64,000 nucleotides of DNA, from assembly GCF_030272615.1 (NCBI RefSeq), contig NC_081415.1:235287803-235351802 (forward strand). Direction: 5' to 3'. The translations under genes and the position numbers were made by a program. Below, piece by piece: positions 43,901 through 53,035 of the stretch. Below the pieces are notes generated by a model. The model was not told the origin of the DNA and searched no databases. It saw only the letters and a program-made list of their open reading frames with translations. Source of the DNA: Cryptomeria japonica. Lineage: Eukaryota > Streptophyta > Pinopsida > Cupressales > Cupressaceae. Every line of letters begins with the position of its first letter. Positions within the stretch are counted from its first letter, which is position 1.

Positions 43901-46900
43901 CCTTCCTAAACTCAGATTTAAAGGAAAACCTAGCAAACCATTTTGCCCACCTACTGTAAAGAGGACACCTTTCATAATCAAAGCACCATCAAGCAATATT
44001 GCCATTGCCCCATCGAGGCTCACAACCCCACCGCAACCATCACCAGTGCCAAACATACCACCAATCGAACCAGTAATCCCGTCAATAACACCAATAGCAG
44101 CAGCAACTATATCAGAACCCGCAGCAACATCTATGGCGCCAGTAGTTCTAGCAGAAGCCACTGAGTCACCATTACCAATACTTCCAGTAACAAATCCTTT
44201 AAACCCCATCACGGTTCCTGCAGCATTGATCACCACAAAAGTACATAAACCAATCACGCCTGCAGTATTTAACTCCAAAGACATCCCAGTATGGTATAGC
44301 AATCGGATGCTGGAAAGTGATTCAGAGACCGACTCACATAAGTGGGAATTCGATTCAGTGCAACTTAACACTTCAGATGAGGAAGACACATCACCACCTC
44401 CGCCACGCAAAGACATTCCTGTTTACGGAGAAGCACAGATAAAGACCACTTGGGTACCTGAGCTGGAAACATCTTCCACAGACCCTACGTCTCATCCTAC
44501 GCCTGATTCTGACAGGGAGAGTACCATCAACGACCTTCACCACACTGTCTTAACCCTCACTGATACATCTCCCGCACTTAACTTAATCGATGAAGTAATG
44601 CCCATTATCCACCCTGAACTCATTGAATGGAATCAACCAAATCCCCCATGTCTTGACCTCTTCCAAAACGATGAGGCTATCATTGACTTTTTGGAATTAA
44701 GGGATAATCTACCAAGCGGGGATCACAAAGCTGGATTCGCCATTGAACTTAATAGCGCAGCATACTTCGGGGCGGATGCCAAATCCTTCAGCTGCAAAAA
44801 TATAACAATAAAACATGGATCTTCCAGTGAAAACCACACTGTGGCACTATTTGATCCGACAAAAGTAAAAAGAAAGAGCGTATCCAATGGTGAAAACCTC
44901 TCTGAGGCGCCTGAGGATGAAGGGTTTGACATCCTCCCTGCTAGTACACAACAGGAACGATCAACGATTCTTATCGAGGAAACCAAAGAATACAATGTGG
45001 GGACTCCTGAAAACCCTCATATCATACATCTGGCATCTCTTCTCACTCCAGAGGAACAGCCTCAATTTATAGAGTTCTTCCAACAGCGTCAGATCAACTT
45101 TGCATGGTCATATGCAGACATGCCTGGGCTTGATCCAGATTTAGTCATGCATCATCTCACAGTAGCAAAAGGAGCCAAACCTGTCAAGCAGAAGCTTCGT
45201 AAGATGCATCCTCAGATTGCCGTGCTAGTCAAAACAGAACTCAAGAAACTCCTGGATGTTGGTTTCATTAGACCAATTGATTATGCAGAATGGATCTCCA
45301 ATATTGTGCCTGTCGGCAAACCAAAAGGGGGCATCCGCATTTGTACTGACTTCAGAGATCTAAATAAGGCATGTCCTAAGGATGACTTTCCCCTACCAAA
45401 TATCGACATCATAGTGGATTTGACAGCAGGACATGCCATGCTTTCACTCATGGATGGCTTTTCAGGATACAATCAAATAAAGATCGCACCAGAGGACCAA
45501 CATAAGACAGCCTTCACATGTCCATGGGGCACATACTGCTGGAATGTAATGCCTTTTGGTCTAAAGAATGCAGGAGCAACCTATCAAAGAGCAGTGACCA
45601 CCATCTTCCATGACATGATGCATACTATGATGGAAGATTATGTGGATGACTTACTAGCAAAATCACTCACAAGAGGAGGACATCTCCATATCTTAGATCA
45701 AATCTTTGATAGACTGGAACAATATCATGTTCGACTCAACCCAAAGAAATGTGTCTTCGGAGTGACCTCCGGGAAGCTTCTAGGATACATTGTCTCAAGC
45801 AAAGGCATTGAGGTCGATCCAGCAAAGGTTAAGGCAATAATGGACATGCCACCTCCAAGGAATATCAGTCAGCTAAGGACACTACAAGGACGGCTTCAAT
45901 CCATCCGCAGATTCATTGCACAATTGGCTGATAAGTGTCACCCATTCACACACCTGCTACACAAGAACATCCGCTTTCAGTGGGATGACAGATGCCAGCA
46001 AGCATTTCAGGCGCTTAAAGACTATCTCATGAATCCACCATTGCTGATGCCACCAGATCCAAGTAGACCGTTGTTACTTTATATCTCAGCGACAAGTACA
46101 GCATTGGGTGTACTACTGGCACAACATAATGCAGAAGGAAAAGAGTGTGCTATTTACTACATCTCTCGCACACTGGTGGGCTATGAACTCAATTACACAC
46201 CTATTGAGCGAGCTTGCCTAGCAGTAATCTTGGCAGCCACTAAATTGCGGCACTATCTGTTAACACTCAAGGTGCAACTCATTGCAAAGATTGATCCACT
46301 CAAGTATTTACTTAACAAAGCAGCATTGACAGGTCGCTTAGCCAAATGGGTAATGATTCTAAGTGAATTCGACATTGAGTATGTGGACCGTAAGGCTATC
46401 AAAGGGCAAGTTATTGCAGATCAGTTGGTCGATGCACCACTCATAGGCGATCATCCTCTCATTTCCAATTTTCCAGATGAAGAGATATTCATGATCACAG
46501 AAGCACAGCCATGGAAACTATATTTTGATGGTTCATACACTAGGCACGGCTCGGGGGCAGGCATTCTGTTTATCACACCTCAGGGTGATAGCATCCCGAA
46601 GTCTTACAGGCTCACATTTCCATGCACCAACAACATAGCAGAGTATGAGGCCTTGATCATAGGACTCAGGCTAGCCATACAATGGAAATTACAAGAACTG
46701 CAAGTATATGGCGATTCCCAACTAGTCATTCGACAAGCAACCGATGAATATCAGACCAAGGATGATAAACTCATGCCATATAAGCAAATGGTGGACACTC
46801 TAAAGACATCATTTACTACTATCACTTTTGAGCAGATACCAAGAGATCAGAATCGAGCTGCTGACGCCATGGCTACCATCGCATCTCTACTAGATCTTCC

Positions 46901-48263
46901 ACAGAATTCAACACGCTACGAGTTCTTGGTAGAACAACTTTGGATCCCCGCTTATGATATCCCCGAATCTGAAATGATATGTTGCCTTGTTGGTTCTGAA
47001 TCCCCATGGTATGGTGAGTTCTACACCTATCTCCGCGATCACACCCTTCCTCCCAACCAATCAAATAACCAACGTAAAACCTTCATTCGCCAAACTGCTC
47101 GATATACCATTATTGCCGAAACCCTATACCGACGCGGTCTTGATGGTACTCTCCTTCGATGTCTGGAACAAGGTGAGATAACAAAGGCTTTGGAAGAGGT
47201 ACATGAAGGAATTTGCGGGACTCACTCAAGTGGTCCATCACTAGCTAAGAAGATCATGCGAGCTGGATACTATTGGCCATCTATGGAAAAGGATTCCTAC
47301 TACTTTGTCAGGAAATGCAAGAAATGTCAAGTTCACGGTGACCTGATACATGCACCAGCACAGGAACTGCAACCAATCACAACACCATGGCCTTTTTGTC
47401 AATGGGGCCTCGACCTTATGGGTAAGATTCATCCATCTTCATCCAATGGCCATAAATTCATTATTACTGCCACCGAATATTTCACCAAGTGGATCGAAGC
47501 TGTTCCACTTACCCAAGTCACCGGCAAGCAGATCGCCTCATTCATCCTCAATTACATCATCTGCCGGTATGGTGTGCCCATGTCCATTGTCACAGATAAC
47601 GGTCTTCCTTTCAAAAATCAGGATGTCCGTGAGCTTTGTGAGAAATTTCATATCCAACACCGCTTTTCCACTCCCTATTACCCACAAGGCAATGGTCAGG
47701 CCGAAGCATCCAATAAAAACATATTGAGGATCCTAAAGAAGACAGTCAATGATGCCGGTCGTGATTGGCATGTTCAATTGAATCCAGCGCTATGGGCATA
47801 TCGAACTAGCATTCGGACCCCTACAGGTGCAACTCCTTATTCATTGGTCTATGGTGATGAAGCTATCTTACCTATTGAGGTCGAGATACCATCCTTACGA
47901 GTTTCATTGCACAATCTCATCGATGATGAAGCATACAGAGTATCTCGTCTTCAAGACTTAGAGTTACTAGATGAGAAGCGACAAGCTGCATACAATCACC
48001 TCAAAGCCTATCAGCAGCGCATGAGTAGAAGCTACAATCACCGAGTTAGATCTCGTACATTTGAGGTAGGTGATCTTGTTCTTCGAGAAAATCCTCGCAA
48101 CCAACCAAACAGAGAACATCAAGGCAAGTTTGAATCAAACTGGTTGGGCCCATATGTTGTCACTGCTGTATTCGGGTCCGGGGCATATCAGTTGGCCACA
48201 TCAGATGGAGAACCACTCGCAGACCCAATCAATAGCATGCACCTCAAACGGTTTTATACCTAA
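40977..48263 (+). CDS. Gag-Pol polyprotein of element B
   Basis: A single 2428-residue frame with no stop. The ATG context AACAAAATGG is good. In order: capsid domain (about 165-335; PKFEKYRGKGDPRDHVREF), knuckle CEFHQGRGHKTSNC (about 463), protease VLIDNGAGLNIC (about 682) to LLLGRPWIHAM (about 757), and a G-patch-like GKGLLIMQRMGYDGQSALGY (about 928). Reverse transcriptase follows with YVDD at about 1555. A first RNase H (about 1698-1820) has its first Asp replaced (LYISATSTALG). A second, archaeal-type RNase H (about 1841-1970) has DGS, EYEAL, GDSQ and AADAMA. Integrase has an HHCC finger (about 2080-2120) and D, D, E in WGLDLMG, IVTDNGLPF and GQAEASN. No chromodomain follows. Fused gag-pol and two RNase H domains are typical of the Tat lineage. 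Confidence 0.96.
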   Translation: MAQTRSRSRQREIEIEEEEDNLNEFQEALGGNVNDENPSTPTPSTIERVQHNPHFNRLFDEILRSNADAHFLKLAQEGAKLPSDFDLAQLRQASERQSRHEEERGRNHTRYNIPRGNPPPPPPNEMEMLRQQVENLAQQLHSGVKTNQFSLNDICPYPFDRNLYMPPFPRGFETPKFEKYRGKGDPRDHVREFHSACLEVAYEDTYLMRLFPQSLGGTTTSWFSRLPGGIRTFEELIQKFLSHYSYNIERDITMADLCNTKQKPGELFSVFLQRWRQMSSRRSLQLPERELVEIFISNLNEEMEFHLDVKDTDSFNDMITKGIKCERALIKKGLIKIFNEPKDAPRPRFNSDKPNFWNKNKNIVNDGVVDARTVQNAQPVVRFAGQNPPPQNNTNVPLNQGRITSHDEPRPRPQKQKRTYTPLGEPIETVLRQLLSQNLVTLPKLSNYEPQVKPAWWRDTEHCEFHQGRGHKTSNCHRLKDLIQDLIDRGEIEIEGHDPKTTNNDHQMFKNPLPSQDQRGPSTSSRGPDTTDYTQAAYNYTVNHLYDASEQIATITFKNPTSNCNVVTRRGKVTIKAAPQGTTSIPKQYNLVEQLDKTPALISILELLRLSPSHKTILDQALQEASVPANLNTDQFQAMVGSLKSSPCLTFSESDNSSFQQPHNASLHIEGFVNQHRIKRVLIDNGAGLNICTLQLVTALGYAVESVDPRKKITIKAYDDAERSSKGAVVLPIRVGPVVKHIICQVLDLPLPYNLLLGRPWIHAMQAVPSTYHQCIKFPHNGVEITILGDANPFAFCHNISHQLEITVPNNREAISSTSYVNPASLASSNTPMPKQEKLKMKVAEEGPGEYNLSQLFCVGQMPTSPRTHGKPQQLLQQPLITPACALTPFILGKSQEEETQDEDLADWIYKDPITTDKPQVTLPTEQYGKGLLIMQRMGYDGQSALGYCKQGRHEPLLPEFKPKGNTGLGFEKEILPKLRFKGKPSKPFCPPTVKRTPFIIKAPSSNIAIAPSRLTTPPQPSPVPNIPPIEPVIPSITPIAAATISEPAATSMAPVVLAEATESPLPILPVTNPLNPITVPAALITTKVHKPITPAVFNSKDIPVWYSNRMLESDSETDSHKWEFDSVQLNTSDEEDTSPPPPRKDIPVYGEAQIKTTWVPELETSSTDPTSHPTPDSDRESTINDLHHTVLTLTDTSPALNLIDEVMPIIHPELIEWNQPNPPCLDLFQNDEAIIDFLELRDNLPSGDHKAGFAIELNSAAYFGADAKSFSCKNITIKHGSSSENHTVALFDPTKVKRKSVSNGENLSEAPEDEGFDILPASTQQERSTILIEETKEYNVGTPENPHIIHLASLLTPEEQPQFIEFFQQRQINFAWSYADMPGLDPDLVMHHLTVAKGAKPVKQKLRKMHPQIAVLVKTELKKLLDVGFIRPIDYAEWISNIVPVGKPKGGIRICTDFRDLNKACPKDDFPLPNIDIIVDLTAGHAMLSLMDGFSGYNQIKIAPEDQHKTAFTCPWGTYCWNVMPFGLKNAGATYQRAVTTIFHDMMHTMMEDYVDDLLAKSLTRGGHLHILDQIFDRLEQYHVRLNPKKCVFGVTSGKLLGYIVSSKGIEVDPAKVKAIMDMPPPRNISQLRTLQGRLQSIRRFIAQLADKCHPFTHLLHKNIRFQWDDRCQQAFQALKDYLMNPPLLMPPDPSRPLLLYISATSTALGVLLAQHNAEGKECAIYYISRTLVGYELNYTPIERACLAVILAATKLRHYLLTLKVQLIAKIDPLKYLLNKAALTGRLAKWVMILSEFDIEYVDRKAIKGQVIADQLVDAPLIGDHPLISNFPDEEIFMITEAQPWKLYFDGSYTRHGSGAGILFITPQGDSIPKSYRLTFPCTNNIAEYEALIIGLRLAIQWKLQELQVYGDSQLVIRQATDEYQTKDDKLMPYKQMVDTLKTSFTTITFEQIPRDQNRAADAMATIASLLDLPQNSTRYEFLVEQLWIPAYDIPESEMICCLVGSESPWYGEFYTYLRDHTLPPNQSNNQRKTFIRQTARYTIIAETLYRRGLDGTLLRCLEQGEITKALEEVHEGICGTHSSGPSLAKKIMRAGYYWPSMEKDSYYFVRKCKKCQVHGDLIHAPAQELQPITTPWPFCQWGLDLMGKIHPSSSNGHKFIITATEYFTKWIEAVPLTQVTGKQIASFILNYIICRYGVPMSIVTDNGLPFKNQDVRELCEKFHIQHRFSTPYYPQGNGQAEASNKNILRILKKTVNDAGRDWHVQLNPALWAYRTSIRTPTGATPYSLVYGDEAILPIEVEIPSLRVSLHNLIDDEAYRVSRLQDLELLDEKRQAAYNHLKAYQQRMSRSYNHRVRSRTFEVGDLVLRENPRNQPNREHQGKFESNWLGPYVVTAVFGSGAYQLATSDGEPLADPINSMHLKRFYT

Positions 48264-50694
48264 GGTGTACAGAGCATCAGGCTCCCCTACATCATCAAAA
48301 AATATCAAAAACATTCAGAAAATGTCCTAAAGAAAATACAAAACCATTCAAAACAAAAAAATGTAAAGAAAAATCATGCATCCAAACGGTGAACAACCAC
48401 TCCGGTGGCACCTTGGGTAAGTGTGATGGTGAAAACCTGGCAAACAGACGCCACTCGTAAAGGCAATGGCTCCAGTATCTTTCAGGCTCATTGCGATCAC
48501 ATTCATACATACACACATCCATCCATCTAACCATGGCTTGTTATTTGATCTGTCATCCAAGAAAGTACTTCATGCATCTAGCATCCCGCTTTTTCATAAA
48601 TCATGTCCAACTTGGGGGCAATGCCCTTACAATCTAGATGATGGAAGTGGATTCTACATTACTGGTGATTCATTGGCAAAAACATTAAAAAATGTCTCGC
48701 AAAATACAAAAACATTCAAAAATGACTCTCAAAATACCAAAAACATTCAAAATTGTTTCACAAAATCCAAAAAACATCGGAAAACCCATCAAAAATCACA
48801 CAAAAACATGGCAACACCTTGTACATATTTATCCGATCAGATACAAAATAAACATTGACAAAATACTCACACAATGACCATTTACCAATCAAACCACACA
48901 ATCGACATTAACAAATCCAAACCTGTCTTTAAACAAGGATGCATCCTTCCTTATCAAAACAAAGACAAGATGACGTTTTCTTTGACAAGAAAATTATGTT
49001 AAGCTATCAAATACTTGGTTGATTTATGAGTACAATCATTTGTTTATCTGTATCGGGATCTTTCAGCATTGTTTTGTATCGTTTGCGCATTATTTCCGAT
49101 GAAGTTCTGGGGCATGTACTAATGGTGTCTACGTGGGAAGTTCACCAAGCTACATGATCTTATGCAAAATGCAGTCATAGATCATTACGGCTTGCTGACT
49201 ACAACGTATATCTCGACCATATGAGCATGAACCATTACCAAGGATCCTTATTCTTTATTCTTTATGTATATATTGTTTGTTTACAGGTACACTGCTCATT
49301 CTTTGGTTCCTCCTCATCCAATTTGGATAAAGGTTTTTATTTCTTAGTACGGTATGCACTTGTCTCAGGATATGATCAGCCTAAGATCAAGGAGGACGAT
49401 CCAAGTCATGCATGAACGGAGATAATCCTTGTCTGTTCCGCAAGCAATACTCTGGTCGACTTGATCCCTTATATCAAGTCGTTTGTATTAACTTGCTATA
49501 TAAAATCCATGTAAGGAATACTCAGGTCATCTTGAATCATTATGTCAAGATGCTTGTATTCTCTTCCAACATTTTAAAAGCTCAATGATGAAAATAGAGC
49601 ACTATGGATCATCATTCCATCTCATTTGTATATATTGCATTCCATTGCATTCCATCCATCCATACATTCATAAATAGCTGCATATCATTCATACATAGTA
49701 ATGACAATGGATACTCTATTTTCCTCTTCTTCCATAGGAATGTAATAGGTCCTCCATTTCTTCTATCTAACATTGAACCCCTCCCCACCCTCCCCATCTC
49801 GATAATCACCATCACATACCATACATCGTGTCCCCATCAACCTAATCAAGCCACGTTCATCACCATCCATCTCTAAATAGGAGGGATTGTGTTTCCTATC
49901 CTAAGTCATCCAATAAGTCAAGCCAGTTACTCTGTCTACACAGATACATCGACTCACACACACCTAGACTATCAACAGATACTCTGATCAAGTATCTTCG
50001 GGTCTCAACAGGTAATCGATTATGGTAATCCTAGACTACATCAGGCATTTATCATAATGACCTAGTCTCAACGGGGCTACCATGATTCCCCACAACCATC
50101 CATCACACACACATTATCAATTGATCAAACCAATCAAACACAATCCAACGGACAATTACATCAATTGTCTACGTCTCAATGAGTATTTTTCTTCATATAC
50201 CTTGACTTCATCGGACAATTACATCAATTGTCTAAGTCACCATCAGGTCACTTTGATTCACTTACTCAGACTTTATCATGTTCAAGCGACCAACTGACAT
50301 CAACTGTCACGCTTTGACTTGACCGGGGCAATTCAACCGATTGCACCAGATTGTCCAACCAATTTTGATCAATTGTATAGCATCAATCCAAACCCCACAC
50401 TACATCTGCTATGTATCTCTTGCATGACCTCAGGGTACTCACTGGCTTGTTGTTTCTTCATATTCACTCCATTTTCTCCCATTCTTTCATCATTAGTTCT
50501 AATTTCTTCTATTCTACCTCCCCTCCGCTTTTCATTCTTTTTCGAGAGATCGCCCGATTTTTCAAAAAAATTCGGCCCATCTCTCGAGGGGGCATACCAC
50601 CCATTAAATTTACATTTTATGGGGCATTTCTTCACACCTATTTTTCTTTCTTTGAAACGATGCGATAAACTGCACCGTCTCAAAGAGGGGCAAA
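48264..50694 (+). other. 3' region of element B with repeats, hairpin and polypurine tract
   Basis: Non-coding. About 48670-48800 repeats AAAACATTCAAAAA-like words. CGGACAATTACATCAATTGT occurs twice (about 50150 and 50212). A hairpin (TCGAGAGAT 50542-50550 with ATCTCTCGA 50579-50587, plus inner CCGATTTTT/AAAAATTCGG pairing) is followed at once by GGGGGCATACC. The polypurine tract CAAAGAGGGGCAAA is at 50681-50694. Open frames on either strand here have no family resemblance. Confidence 0.7.
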
Positions 50695-52523
50695 TGTAGT
50701 CACATAAATCTGTCCACTTAATTAAATGAATATTTAATATTTATTTGATTATTTAAACCATCAATTAATAATTAATTAAATTAATATATTTAATTAATTC
50801 ATCTTAACCCTCTTCTCCTATTAATTAAATAAATTATTCAATTTATTTGATTTAATTCACTTAACCAAATTCATACCATTAATTAAATAAATAAATCATA
50901 TTTGTTTAATTAAAATATTCTCTCACATTTAAATAAATTAATATTTATTTAAATCCCCCAAAATCCCACCTCTCACATTTAAATAAATTAATATTTATTT
51001 AAATCCCCCAAAATCCCACCTCTCACATTTAAATAAATTAATATTTATTTAAATCCCCCAAAATCCCACCTCTCACATTTAAATAAATAAATAATTTATT
51101 TAAATCACCTTTATCCTCCACCCACTTGTATTTTCCTACAAAAGCAAGTTGCACAACTATTTTAAATAAATTATTTATTTAAAATCCTATTTATCCTCAC
51201 CCACTTGAAACCTTTAATGGTTTCCCTTAAAGTAGTCAAACTTGATGGCTTTAAAGTCTTCAAACTTGATGGCTTCCTTCTATAGTCTTCTTAAGACTTT
51301 AATGGTTTTCCTTAAAGTCTTCAAGCCTTTAATGGTTTCCCTCAAAGTCTTCAAGCATTTTAATGCTTTATCTTCATTTTTCTCATTTAAATAAATTAAT
51401 ATTTATTTGAATATTTATCCAAATGCAAATTACACCATTTAATTGAAATAAATGATTTTATTTTAATTGAAAATACCAAAATTTCTCCCACTTGCATTTT
51501 CCTACAAAATCCACTTGCATGCCTAAACCCCTTCTAGATTCTTCTAAACCCTTCCTAATTAGCCTAATCCATCCCTTAAATATTGTCACATTCCTAAGCA
51601 AATTGGAGTCACTTCTCAAAGACTCCAAAGTTTTTGAAAAGCAATTAATGCTTTGTGTGTTCAACAAATTAACCCTCAAAGTCTTGGATAACCTTTGAAA
51701 GCTTCCAACCTTCAACCACTTAATCCCCAAAGTCTCCAATAACCATTAATGGTTAATTCAACCCTCCCACATGGTTAAAACATTTGTTTTGACTCAACCT
51801 CTACCCAACCCAAAGGTCTCATCAGGCCATTAATGCTTTGACCATGATTATCTCTTAAACATTTGCACAAAGGTTTATCCTTGGATTAACTCTTAATCCA
51901 ATGGGTAATCTTAATTTAGACTTGACCCTTACCTTCTAGATAACCATGAGGTCTTCTCAGGCCTTTAATGCCTCCAACCTCTTCTCTCAACCCAATCCTA
52001 TGTTGACACTTGTCACCATTTTATTGGTGCCAATTGTGCACATGGATCCCCAACTTTCAAACTTGGCCCTTGATTAAACCGCTCAATCTTAACCCTTCAT
52101 TTCCCTATTTCTTCTATAAATAGAACCCTTCTCCTCAAGCAAAAGAGAGAAGCATTTTAGAGTATTGTTGTTATACTGGCATTAGCATAGAGTTTTTTCA
52201 TAGCATCACTATCTACTCTTGCATAGTATTTGCTTATCATATTCAACCATCTTGAATCTCCATATGGCATCCATGGCTAGTGCTAAAAGCTGAGAGCTAC
52301 ACTCATTTGGGACTTGGAGAGGAGAGGAACAAGGGAGGAGCAACTATGAGCATCTTGATTAGCTATTTCATTTTATGTTTATATGCTTTCTATTTCATGC
52401 TTAATATCTCTCTTGATATGCCTGTTTAGGATAATCTTTTGTTGCTAACACTAACGTTTGTTTCTTGTGCTCTTGTGTGTGTTGCCATCAAACAGATTTT
52501 CTAATCCTTTTTGCAGAGCATCA
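50695..52523 (+). repeat. 3' LTR of element B
   Basis: 1829 bp, the same length as the 5' LTR and with two visible differences. It is followed by the TTATT duplication. Confidence 0.95.
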
Positions 52524-52528
52524 TTATT
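52524..52528. repeat. Target-site duplication of element B (right copy)
   Basis: TTATT, identical to 36418-36422. Confidence 0.93.
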
Positions 52529-53035
52529 AATTGTAGCATTAATTGACATTGGAATCCTAACTTTTTATTATAGAAAAATTGCTTATATAATCCATTCGCA
52601 TGTGTTATGATTTGTCTCCAAGAAGCTAACCCATTAAGATTATCTAGCACATTGCTATCAATAGTAAACAAATTACATTCATTTTATTTCTTTTCATATT
52701 GGTGTATGAAATTTATATCCAGCTTCATTTAAATCAATAATTTGATTGACATCATAGTCTTGGGGATTTAAAAACATACCAGGATTCGCATCCACATGAA
52801 CATTTGCATCAACAGTCATACCCGTGTTTGGTTCTACATTTCTTGCGTCCATCATGATCTCTTCAATGGTCTCATCTACAACAAGCACTGAACTAGATGC
52901 TTCAAAAGTGTTATTCAATTGTCATTGTTGTGATCTTCGATCTCTTTGGCGTTTTGCCTCCTTCTCTCTTTGTGCTCGAATTTCGTTCGTTGTCATTATC
53001 TTCCTTTGTTTCTTTTGACATTGCTTAGAACCCAT
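52529..53035 (-). pseudogene. Transposase-like gene, N-terminal part
   Basis: Minus strand from ATG 53035: MGSKQCQKKQRKIMTTNEIR, a basic RQRDRRSQQ, a stop codon, then in the same frame QLNNTFEASSSVLVVDETIE and MFLNPQDYDVNQIIDLNEAG. After a stop or intron near 52694 another frame reads SWRQIITHANGLYKQFFYN up to the element B junction. That frame continues on the other side of B (KMLKMRKVMKKISIYAKPKR, 36415 downwards). The lysine/arginine-rich N-terminus could be a DNA-binding or nuclear-import region. The in-frame stop near 52922 suggests decay before or after B landed. Confidence 0.6.

Larger units (their letters stand above)
36423..52523 (+). mobile_element. Element B: intact Tat-like Ty3/gypsy retrotransposon
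   Basis: 16,101 bp, flanked by TTATT. Its 1829-bp LTRs differ at only two positions by eye (T/A at about 37094/51363 and C/T at about 37350/51630). It has a tRNA-Trp-type primer site, a 2.7-kb leader with an extra ORF, one uninterrupted 2428-codon gag-pol, a 2.4-kb 3' region and a polypurine tract. The long leader, extra upstream ORF, dual RNase H and lack of a chromodomain point to the Tat/Ogre branch. It is inserted in opposite orientation into an exon of the transposase-like gene. Everything needed for movement appears present, so it may be active or was until recently. Confidence 0.95.

Noticed and set aside
43802-44416. 204-codon open frame on the minus strand
   Set aside because: It is antisense to the low-complexity P/T/A-rich spacer of the intact gag-pol frame of element B, and its glycine/serine-rich composition is a mirror of that spacer.
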